Shown here in pieces: positions 1 through 5,913 of a DNA stretch of 25,030 nucleotides; within the stretch, counting starts at the first letter, position 1, and each line of letters opens with the position of its first letter. This DNA is from JBHGBB01 sp041946755 (GTDB taxonomy: Bacteria; UBP4; UBA4092; JAOAEQ01), in the NCBI GenBank assembly GCA_041946755.1, contig JBHGBB010000030.1, positions 1 to 25,030 of the forward strand. Reading direction: 5' to 3'. The position numbers were made by a program, and so were the translations under genes. The notes beneath the pieces were generated by a model that worked only from the letters and a program-made list of their open reading frames with translations, was not told the origin of the DNA and did no database searches.

Positions 1-80
1 TATTATATACGTCAATCGGTAACCGCCCAGCAAGCTGTGGCGGAATAACCAAGTTTAATTTATATTTAGGTTCAAATTCG

Positions 81-110
81 TTGATTTATAGTCAAAGAAT
101 ACGGTATCAT
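81..110 (+). promoter_or_regulatory. Candidate sigma70-type promoter of the leader/DCCP operon
   Basis: A -35-like TTGATT (81-86, 4 of 6 to consensus) is followed after an 18-base spacer by a -10-like TATCAT (105-110, 5 of 6). A transcript would start near 117 and contain the short ORF at 166 and the hairpins up to 513. This is a motif match only; the region is AT-rich, so chance matches are possible. Confidence 0.4.
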
Positions 111-165
111 ATATTAAAGACTAAGTCGGATATAAAATAATTTACTACATTAAGGAGGTGCACTC

Positions 166-198
166 ATGCTTTATTCCCGGAAAACGCTACGAATCTGA
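166..198 (+). CDS. Possible 10-residue leader peptide (MLYSRKTLRI)
   Basis: An ATG at 166 is preceded by AAGGAGGTG (152-160), the best ribosome-binding sequence in the window, at ideal spacing. The frame closes after 10 codons at a TGA. It lies inside the putative 5' leader of the gene at 514 and ahead of several hairpins, which is the layout of leader-peptide attenuators. The codons show no run of one amino acid, so no controlling amino acid can be named. It could instead be the remnant start of a lost gene or a repeat boundary. Whether it is translated is not known. Confidence 0.35.
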   Translation: MLYSRKTLRI

Positions 199-427
199 AC
201 ATGCCAATACTTTTATGTCGGGCATAAACCCGATATAAATTTCGGCTCAGGTTGGGCTGAAATCGACAATATATTTTCGGAGATAAGGCATATGCATCCG
301 AACCGGCTCTCGCTATAGAATCTTCTTCCTCGCTTTTCTCTTCTCTCACAAATCAAGGTTGGAGCATATTCTCCTCTCCGAAATAGCTATTACCAATTCA
401 TTCAAGTTACCTGGATTATAGTTATGA

Positions 428-475
428 CGAATGCTGATTACTCGCATAAATCTAATCGTCGTAATCGCATTTTTT
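428..475 (+). terminator. Terminator-like hairpin upstream of the DCCP gene (candidate attenuator)
   Basis: Arms at 430-441 and 461-471 (AATGC-T-GATTAC against GTAATCGCATT, one bulged T) are followed immediately by a run of T to 475. The 19-base loop contains TAATC (453-457), which can instead pair with GATTA (436-440), and TCGTC (456-460), which can pair with GACGA (426-430). The structure ends about 25 bases before the AAGGAGAT ribosome site of the gene at 514. The loop is large for a strong terminator, so efficiency is uncertain. Confidence 0.4.
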
Positions 476-513
476 CATCGCTGTAATCTGTTCCTAATAA
501 GGAGATTTAGAAT

Positions 514-1785
514 ATGGCTACCGATTATCGCAAAATGTGGAAAGAGTTAGGACTTAATCTAGAAAAGCATGACGCATTATTAGGTGTATTAACTAATGTA
601 TATCCGCAGCTCTATTTAAACCAACCGAACCGGCCGAAATCCATGGACTATTTCGATTTTGTGATCAGTGAAATACATGGATTGCGGGTGCAAGAGCTGC
701 AAGAGCATAAAAATAACGGCGGGAAAGTTTTCGGTACTTTCTGTTTATATGTTCCGGATGAAATAATCAACGCATTAAATGGAATTTCGGTCGGGTTATG
801 TGCCGGAACCGATTTCTCGATTCCCGATGCGGAAACGGTTCTCCCCCGGAACTTATGCCCGTTAATCAAATCGTTTTATGGATTTAAAGCCGGTAAAGTC
901 TGCCCGTATATGGAAATCTCGGATGTGGTTATCGGGGAAACCACCTGCGATGGGAAAACCAAATGCTATGAAGTATTAGCCGAATCGCATCCGGTATATG
1001 TCATGGAAATCCCGCATCGGAAAAATACCGAGACTTATAGATTATGGCGGAATGAACTCAATAAATTCATTGAAGCTGCGGAACGGCTAACCGGCAATAC
1101 CTTAACCGCAACCAACCTTAAAGAAGCGATTCGAATGCAGAATGATAAACGAATCGCATTGCAAAAGTTGAACGCATTCCGCTGGAACAATCCGACTCCG
1201 ATTAGCGGTAAAGATGCCTTGTTAATCAATCAAATTGCGTTCTATGACGACCCGGTCCGGTTCACCGTTGCAGTCAATAAATTGATTCTAGAACTCGAAT
1301 CGCGGGTAGCGGCTTATACAGGGGTATTCCCGAAAAATGCTACCGCTCTCATGACCAGCGGCACCCCGTTTGCCATTCCAAACTGGAAATTGCATCATGT
1401 CGTCGAATCTATGGGATATCCGATTGTAGCTGAAGAGAGTTGTGTCGGGTCGCGGTATTTCAATAATCTGGTCAATGATACCGGAAAGACCCTGGATGAA
1501 CTATTAGATGCCATTGCTGCCCGGTATTTCGATATCCATTGCGCCTGTTTTACCCCGAACGCTGAACGAATGGACGATATCGTCTCGCTTTATAAGAAAT
1601 CGGGCGCAAAAGGGGTTATTAACTATACCTTGAATTTCTGTACTCCTTATTTAGTTGAATCGCATAAGGTGAAAGAGCGGTTGGATGCCGAGAAAATCCC
1701 GATGCTTAATATCGAAAGCGATTATAGTATGGGCGATATGGAACAGCTCCGGACCCGGATTCAGGCGTTTGTCGAATCCTTGTAG
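514..1785 (+). CDS. Double-cubane-cluster protein / 2-hydroxyacyl-CoA dehydratase D-component family
   Basis: This 423-residue protein belongs to the HgdB/FldB/YjiM family of iron-sulfur proteins. Family members are reduced by an ATP-driven activator and perform difficult low-potential reductions. Conserved cysteines lie at about 77, 96, 115, 130, 145 and 151, with later ones in EESC, HCACF and NFC contexts. The start ATG has AAGGAGAT at 499-506. The activator gene follows after 54 bases. True 2-hydroxyacyl-CoA dehydratases need a second, related alpha subunit next door, which is absent. The single subunit plus activator is the arrangement of double-cubane-cluster proteins (YjiM/YjiL type) that carry an [8Fe-9S] cluster. 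The physiological substrate of these is unsettled. I am sure of the superfamily and less sure of the subgroup. The protein would act in the cytoplasm under anoxic conditions. Confidence 0.85.
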   Translation: MATDYRKMWKELGLNLEKHDALLGVLTNVYPQLYLNQPNRPKSMDYFDFVISEIHGLRVQELQEHKNNGGKVFGTFCLYVPDEIINALNGISVGLCAGTDFSIPDAETVLPRNLCPLIKSFYGFKAGKVCPYMEISDVVIGETTCDGKTKCYEVLAESHPVYVMEIPHRKNTETYRLWRNELNKFIEAAERLTGNTLTATNLKEAIRMQNDKRIALQKLNAFRWNNPTPISGKDALLINQIAFYDDPVRFTVAVNKLILELESRVAAYTGVFPKNATALMTSGTPFAIPNWKLHHVVESMGYPIVAEESCVGSRYFNNLVNDTGKTLDELLDAIAARYFDIHCACFTPNAERMDDIVSLYKKSGAKGVINYTLNFCTPYLVESHKVKERLDAEKIPMLNIESDYSMGDMEQLRTRIQAFVESL

Positions 1786-1839
1786 CAGAAGATTACAGTG
1801 ATTTAATAACCGTTTACGGCAATTTCTCATTATTGATCT

Positions 1840-2619
1840 ATGCCCCAATACTTTTTAGGAATAGATGTAGGTTCAGTAACCACGAAAGCAGTGATTATCA
1901 ATACTGATCACGTTCCGGTCGGAAGTAGCATGGTACCGACCGGATTCTCGGTGGTTACCGCGGCCGAACAGGTAACAAGACTCGCGCTAGATCATGCAAG
2001 GATTGCCAACGATTCCATCTCAAAAACCATCGCTACCGGTTATGGCAGGAATTTAGTTCCTTCTGCTAATGCACAAATAACGGAAATCACCTGCCATGCC
2101 CGGGGTGCGTTTGAAAAAGTCCGGCAGCCATTAACCCTAATCGATCTCGGTGGCCAGGATTCGAAAGCGATATCTATCTCCGATATAGGGAAAGTTAATC
2201 AATTTATTATGAACGACCGCTGCGCTGCCGGGACCGGCAGATTCCTGGAAGTTATGTCCCGGATTCTCGAAACCGACCTCGACCATATGGCAAAGATGGC
2301 GATGAACATGGCACCGCATGCAACTATTAATAATATGTGTACCGTATTCGCTGAAAGTGAAGTAGTCGGATTAATCGCGCAAGGGGCTAATCGGGAAGCG
2401 ATTGCTAAAGGATTATGTTGGAGCGTCGCTGAACGAGTCAGCGCTATGGCAAAAAAAGTCGGGATTAATGGATTAACCTATATTTCCGGTGGAGTAGCCC
2501 GGAATCAGGCAGTAGTCGACGCATTAACTACCCTTCTAGATAAACCGGTACAGATTATCGATTCTCCGCAACTCAATGGCGCTTACGGAGCCGCGTTACT
2601 TGCCTCTGAATCGATGTAG
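1840..2619 (+). CDS. ATP-dependent activator (HgdC/YjiL-type, BadF/BcrA ATPase family)
   Basis: This 259-residue ASKHA-fold ATPase is the expected partner of the preceding protein. As in HgdC, a homodimer would hold one [4Fe-4S] cluster and use ATP hydrolysis to push single electrons into the partner. The sequence shows the N-terminal phosphate loop GIDVGSVTTK (8-17), a second phosphate motif IDLGGQDSK (101-109), the two cluster cysteines in NDRCAAGTG (C128) and NNMCTVFAESEV (C167), and the adenosine motif YISGGVARN near the C-terminus. Length is normal for the family. The start ATG lacks a good ribosome site, so translation may be coupled to the gene before. After it comes a repeat-rich gap without a clear terminator. 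Confidence 0.9.
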   Translation: MPQYFLGIDVGSVTTKAVIINTDHVPVGSSMVPTGFSVVTAAEQVTRLALDHARIANDSISKTIATGYGRNLVPSANAQITEITCHARGAFEKVRQPLTLIDLGGQDSKAISISDIGKVNQFIMNDRCAAGTGRFLEVMSRILETDLDHMAKMAMNMAPHATINNMCTVFAESEVVGLIAQGANREAIAKGLCWSVAERVSAMAKKVGINGLTYISGGVARNQAVVDALTTLLDKPVQIIDSPQLNGAYGAALLASESM

Positions 2620-2691
2620 CCCACCTAATCTTTCATACCCTATTGAGATACTCTTGTACATTATAGTAAGATAATGGAACTAATAAAAACC

Positions 2692-2721
2692 AGTAGCTAG
2701 TAGATAGTAGCTAGCATCTAG
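2692..2721. repeat. Heptanucleotide tandem repeat, AGTAGCT type
   Basis: About 4.3 copies in a 7-base period: AGTAGCT, AGTAGAT, AGTAGCT, AGCATCT, AG. It lies in the gap between the activator gene and the kinase gene. A related heptamer array is at 17640-17677. Confidence 0.7.
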
Positions 2722-2731
2722 GGAATATCAT

Positions 2732-2746
2732 TGTAAATTTAGCATT
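2732..2746 (+). repeat. Dispersed 15-mer TGTAAATTTAGCATT
   Basis: The same 15 bases recur exactly at 12591-12605, where they form one arm of a long hairpin behind the glycosyltransferase gene. Here the sequence is followed by CAGCATTTT and an AT-rich run. Confidence 0.6.
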
Positions 2747-2815
2747 CAGCATTTTAAATTATAAATTTATTATGCTCATTTTGTAGTTCGCAACGAAAGG
2801 TTTTTTATTTCTATT

Positions 2816-3361
2816 ATGATAATCGGTCTGGTCGGTACCATGGGTGCCGGTAAAGGGGTTTGCGCCGAATATCTCGGGAAAAAAGGGTTCGAATACCATT
2901 CATTATCCGATGAAATCCGGTTCGAACTTAAAGCCCGGAAGTTACCGGAAACCCGGGAATCGTTAACTTCGGTCGGAAATGAACTACGTACCCGGTTCGG
3001 TCCTGCAGTACTTGCGCAGCGGGTTCTGAACAAAATCATTCCCGGCCAGGATTATGTTATCGATTCTATCCGGAACCCCGATGAAGTTAAAAAGCTTAAA
3101 TCCCGACCGGAGTTCGTTCTGATTAAAATCGATGCTCCGGCACAGATTCGGTTCGATCGCATCAGATCGCGGGCGAGAACCGGTGATGTTCAGACTTTAG
3201 CCCAGTTTCTGGTACAAGAGAAAGCCGAATCGGAAAGTACCAATCCGAATAAACAGCAGTTGCATGCGACTTCTGCAATGGCGCAATATACTTTGATTAA
3301 TGATTCTACAGTGGAAGCGTTTTATAAGAAAATAGATTCTTTATTAAATAAGCTTAAATAA
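2816..3361 (+). CDS. P-loop nucleotide kinase (dephospho-CoA-kinase/dNMP-kinase-like)
   Basis: This 181-residue protein starts with a Walker A loop, GTMGAGKG (7-14), then SLSDEIR, where nucleoside monophosphate kinases place the acceptor-binding segment. A YVIDSIRNPDEV stretch (about 80-91) follows, and an Arg-rich lid (FDRIRSRAR) about two thirds along. This order fits the adenylate-kinase/CoaE-like kinase superfamily. The substrate cannot be read from sequence. The dCMP deaminase gene 100 bases downstream on the same strand makes a deoxynucleoside monophosphate kinase role attractive. Dephospho-CoA kinase is the main alternative. A GAAAGG lies 15 bases before the ATG, a weak ribosome site. 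Confidence 0.7.
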   Translation: MIIGLVGTMGAGKGVCAEYLGKKGFEYHSLSDEIRFELKARKLPETRESLTSVGNELRTRFGPAVLAQRVLNKIIPGQDYVIDSIRNPDEVKKLKSRPEFVLIKIDAPAQIRFDRIRSRARTGDVQTLAQFLVQEKAESESTNPNKQQLHATSAMAQYTLINDSTVEAFYKKIDSLLNKLK

Positions 3362-3400
3362 ATCATCGTTTCTTTTTTTGGTTGGTTTTTATATTTTAAA

Positions 3401-3443
3401 AATTCGATTTTGTTTCGGATTTCGAATTTCGATATTCGGATTT
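3401..3443. repeat. TCCGAAATC-type intergenic repeat
   Basis: This AT-rich stretch, read on the minus strand, consists of degenerate repeats of ATCCGAA and TCGAAAT. A related repeat lies inside the radical SAM gene at about 6400-6432. It sits just ahead of the ribosome site of the dCMP deaminase gene and adds Lys/Ser/Asn-rich nonsense to minus-strand reading frames. Confidence 0.55.
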
Positions 3444-3461
3444 ATCTTTTAGGAGGTTACC

Positions 3462-3971
3462 ATGCGTAAGAAAACCAAAAAAACCGAATGTGAACATATC
3501 CGGCCGGATTGGGACGAATATTTTATTAATATCTCCCGGGAAGTCGGGAAACGCGCTACCTGCGACCGCGGTAGGTCCGGCGCGATTATCGTTAAAGATA
3601 AACGGATTCTCTGCACCGGATATGTCGGTGCACCCAGCGGACTTAAGCATTGCGACGAAATTGGCCATCTCTATAAAACCGTTTACCGGGCGGATGGGAC
3701 GAAATCGGAACATTGCGTTCGTACCACCCATGCTGAAATGAACGCTATTGTTCAAGCGGCACGATATGGCATCGCCATTGATGGCGCCACCATTTATTGC
3801 CGGATGACCCCCTGCCTCGATTGTGCAAAAGCTATTATCAATGCCGGAATTAAACGGGTGGTTTGCGAGAAGAAATATCATGCCGGCCAGGATTCGGAAG
3901 ACTTCTTCAAACAAGCCGGGGTTAAACTGAAAATATTGTCGGAAGAAACGGAAACCTACCCAAGAATGTAA
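3462..3971 (+). CDS. dCMP deaminase (ComEB/T4 Cd type)
   Basis: This 169-residue protein deaminates dCMP to dUMP, feeding thymidylate synthesis. The zinc site is complete: HAE (90-92, Glu92 the proton shuttle) and PCLDC (117-121). GAPSGLKHCDEIGHL (56-70) and EHCVRTTHAE are typical of deoxycytidylate deaminases, where extra Cys/His residues form a second zinc site, rather than of tRNA or cytosine deaminases. The start is set by AGGAGG at 3451-3456. The N-terminal dozen residues are Lys-rich and probably disordered. The kinase gene upstream suggests a small nucleotide-metabolism unit. dCTP/dTTP control, common in the family, is likely but not shown. Confidence 0.92.
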   Translation: MRKKTKKTECEHIRPDWDEYFINISREVGKRATCDRGRSGAIIVKDKRILCTGYVGAPSGLKHCDEIGHLYKTVYRADGTKSEHCVRTTHAEMNAIVQAARYGIAIDGATIYCRMTPCLDCAKAIINAGIKRVVCEKKYHAGQDSEDFFKQAGVKLKILSEETETYPRM

Positions 3972-3973
3972 AC

Positions 3974-4023
3974 ATAAAAACCAAAAAACGGAAGAACGAA
4001 AAAACGAAGGAACAAAAAATAAA
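3974..4023. repeat. A-rich repeat of AACGAA/AAGAACG units
   Basis: This convergent gap between the dCMP deaminase gene and the minus-strand membrane-protein gene is almost pure purine on the plus strand, with iterated AACGGAAG, AACGAAAA and AACGAAGG units. No hairpin is visible, so it is not called a terminator. Confidence 0.4.
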
Positions 4024-4088
4024 AGCCTCTATTATTTCGCTAAGACTTGTTTGGATATTGGGATTTTAGATTTGGGTTTTGCCGTTGA

Positions 4089-5735
4089 TTATCCGGTGGT
4101 CCAGTAAGCGAAGGTTTTATTACAGCGGTCGATTAACTCTTTATTCTCCGGAATATCTTTCACATAGATTACATAGCCATAATCATAATATACCTTAACC
4201 CATCCGGCAGTTTTCGCTAATGCCCGATCCAGCATACTGTCTTTACTGATAATAAAATAATTGATTTTATATTTATCGAGCACCTGCTGCCAATTATCCC
4301 AAACTTCAGTCACCGCATAAAAATCTTTCAGAAACTTGCTGCCGAATATATCGAATCGGTTATCAGTAAACAATAAATGTTTCGGATATAACCGCCACAT
4401 CAGGTACCCTGAAGAATTTATCTCGTTAAACATGTTCCCGGTGAAATCATTGGCTAAAATGAAATCTGATGCATATACCGGATAATCATGTTTCCGATAT
4501 CCCGAACCATTGATGGTTTCCATATTCAGCGAGAGCTGGCCTTCGATAAAAAGAACATAGAAGAACGCCAGAATAATCAATCCACTTACTATGATTTTAT
4601 TCCACGCATAGCGTTTGGTATGGTTAGTAGGTGCTAAGTCGGCCATAATATCGCTGGGTTCTTCTGCCGGTAGGTGCGAGGTTACCTCGCCCTTATTTCC
4701 AGCATCGGGCAGGGCGATCCTACCCCTACTCCAAAGATGCTGCCAGGATAATGCCAAATGTTTGCCGATAATCGGCGCGGCAACTATCCCAAACAATGGC
4801 AGATGCCGAACATAGTTTAAGGATTGATGCAGGAAGAAGAAGATTAAAATTATATCGGTTATGGTAACCGCATTCAACGACCAGGCGAACCCGATAATCA
4901 TCAAGAGAATCAAAATTTCATAGAAATGGGTATAATGGAAATCCGGGGATTTCAGTTCTCCGATACTTTCAACCAGCGCCCGGTCTTTCATAACATCTAC
5001 CGATAGTTTAAAAACCTTATACCCATACGGATTAACCAGCGATGCGAGAAGTACCAGAATAAGGATAATCACTAATAATTTCGTTTTATCTACTTGTGCG
5101 GGTGATTTCAATATTTTGCTGTTAATCTTAGAAATAAGGCTACCGACTAAGAAGCAACCGACTAGGATAATGCCCAGGATCGCCCCGCCATGCAGGTTGA
5201 CCCAGAATATCATCAGGATTGGAAACAATGCTATCTGCCACCAAGGGATTTTCCTATCCACTTTTTCGGTTATCGAGTAGAGCAGGTATAAGTAACTTGC
5301 CATCAGCAGATAGCTGAATATCGGCGGCCGGGGATAGAGGGTATGCCGGGAGGCTAACGCCGCGATCATAGTTACGAATAATGCGATATAGGGATTATTC
5401 GACCGTTTATATACCGCACAGAATAAGATAGCGAATGCGGCAACGATAATGAGTGATTTGAATAGAATAAATCCTTTTATCCCAACTGAATCATAAACCA
5501 GATAGAAGATTACCTGGGAGAGCCATTCATGGTTCACCCAAGGCATATCGAGCGTAGTATAATCATAGATATCATGCTGCGGTAAGGAGTGATGTTCGAC
5601 AATATACTGCCCGGTACGCAGATGCCACCATTCATCAGTACTCGTCCGAATGGCATAGAATGAAATCGAAAATACCGTTAGCATAACGATGGCAAACAGG
5701 ATCGTTACCCAACTTCGTTCAGCAGTAGTCACCAA
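4089..5735 (-). CDS. Polytopic membrane protein, GT-C glycosyltransferase-like
   Basis: The protein has roughly ten or more hydrophobic helices and a hydrophilic C-terminal domain of about 140 residues. After the first helix comes DEWWHLRTGQYI with a later PWVNHEWLSQ. Such an acidic pair in the first outer loop is typical of GT-C enzymes, which transfer sugars from lipid carriers on the outer face of the inner membrane. No donor or acceptor can be named. Start: the ATG at 5771 lies inside a palindromic repeat and lacks a ribosome site, while TTG at 5735 (or GTG at 5732) follows AAGGGGAT at good spacing, so I prefer 5735. A second copy of the repeat is embedded in frame at 4670-4729, in the loop before the last helix. 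The gene stands alone on this strand, divergent from the radical SAM gene. Confidence 0.75.
   Translation of the reverse strand: MVTTAERSWVTILFAIVMLTVFSISFYAIRTSTDEWWHLRTGQYIVEHHSLPQHDIYDYTTLDMPWVNHEWLSQVIFYLVYDSVGIKGFILFKSLIIVAAFAILFCAVYKRSNNPYIALFVTMIAALASRHTLYPRPPIFSYLLMASYLYLLYSITEKVDRKIPWWQIALFPILMIFWVNLHGGAILGIILVGCFLVGSLISKINSKILKSPAQVDKTKLLVIILILVLLASLVNPYGYKVFKLSVDVMKDRALVESIGELKSPDFHYTHFYEILILLMIIGFAWSLNAVTITDIILIFFFLHQSLNYVRHLPLFGIVAAPIIGKHLALSWQHLWSRGRIALPDAGNKGEVTSHLPAEEPSDIMADLAPTNHTKRYAWNKIIVSGLIILAFFYVLFIEGQLSLNMETINGSGYRKHDYPVYASDFILANDFTGNMFNEINSSGYLMWRLYPKHLLFTDNRFDIFGSKFLKDFYAVTEVWDNWQQVLDKYKINYFIISKDSMLDRALAKTAGWVKVYYDYGYVIYVKDIPENKELIDRCNKTFAYWTTG
4670..4729. repeat. GTAGG-GCGA palindromic element inside a coding sequence
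   Basis: This 60-base stretch begins GTAGGTGCGAGGTTACCTCGCCC-like and ends CCTACCCCTAC. It has the same plan as the intergenic element at 5757-5821: an outer GTAGG/CCCTAC inverted repeat, an inner hairpin, and a GCATCG spacer. It is a multiple of three and stays open in the frame of the membrane protein, adding about 20 residues (RIALPDAGNKGEVTS region). Confidence 0.65.
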
Positions 5736-5756
5736 TATATCCCCTTGTTTTCTCAA

Positions 5757-5821
5757 GTAGGGGCGAGTCATTGACTCACCCGATGCATCGATAAACGGGC
5801 GACCTGATAGGTCGCCCCTAC
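5757..5821. repeat. Composite palindromic element, GTAGGGGCGA...TCGCCCCTAC
   Basis: Outer arms GTAGGGG (5757-5763) and CCCCTAC (5815-5821) enclose two hairpins. One is GGGCGAGTCA against TGACTCACCC (5761-5781, one mismatch). The other is GGGCGACCT / GAT / AGGTCGCCC (5797-5817, perfect 9 bp). It lies in the divergent gap and contains the upstream ATG candidate of the membrane protein. Confidence 0.75.
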
Positions 5822-5828
5822 TCTATAA

Positions 5829-5858
5829 TTGCTCAAGTTAAGTAAATACCAGTATAAT
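5829..5858 (+). promoter_or_regulatory. Candidate promoter of the radical SAM gene
   Basis: A perfect TATAAT (5853-5858) lies 18 bases after TTGCTC (5829-5834, 3 of 6). The predicted start near 5865 leaves a leader of about 50 bases before the ATG at 5914. Confidence 0.5.
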
Positions 5859-5913
5859 CTAATATAAATACTTTCAGCAAACGGAACCATTATTTTAGCG
5901 ATTTATATTGTTT

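Larger units (their letters stand above)
1..513. other. Gene-poor region before the first gene; structured leader candidate
   Basis: No full-length gene is supported here. A hairpin with a bulged T lies at 23-43 (CCGCC / GGCGG arms). From about 117 on there is a short ORF (166-198), an 11-bp hairpin at 212-239 (one G-U pair, 6-base loop), a second at 240-262 (9-10 bp, GGT loop), a 6-bp hairpin at 276-302, a G-poor pyrimidine-rich tract at 321-349, and a terminator-like hairpin at 430-475. A minus-strand frame of 61 residues at 164-349 has no convincing start signal. The hairpin part could also be a dispersed intergenic repeat. Confidence 0.5.

Noticed and set aside
23..43. Terminator of a gene to the left of the window
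   Set aside because: The GC hairpin has no T run after it on either strand, so it is only noted as a hairpin.
164..349. 61-residue minus-strand frame in the leader region
   Set aside because: No start signal and it spans three hairpins. A repeat-derived frame is more likely than a gene, though not excluded.
3396..3914. 172-residue minus-strand reading frame antisense to the dCMP deaminase gene
   Set aside because: It mirrors a gene with a complete zinc-deaminase signature and its end is encoded by the intergenic repeat. No ribosome site or domain pattern.
5757..5821. Bidirectional terminator in the gap between the membrane-protein and radical SAM genes
   Set aside because: The flanking genes are divergent and need promoters there, no T run follows, and a related element occurs inside a gene, so a mobile-type repeat fits better.
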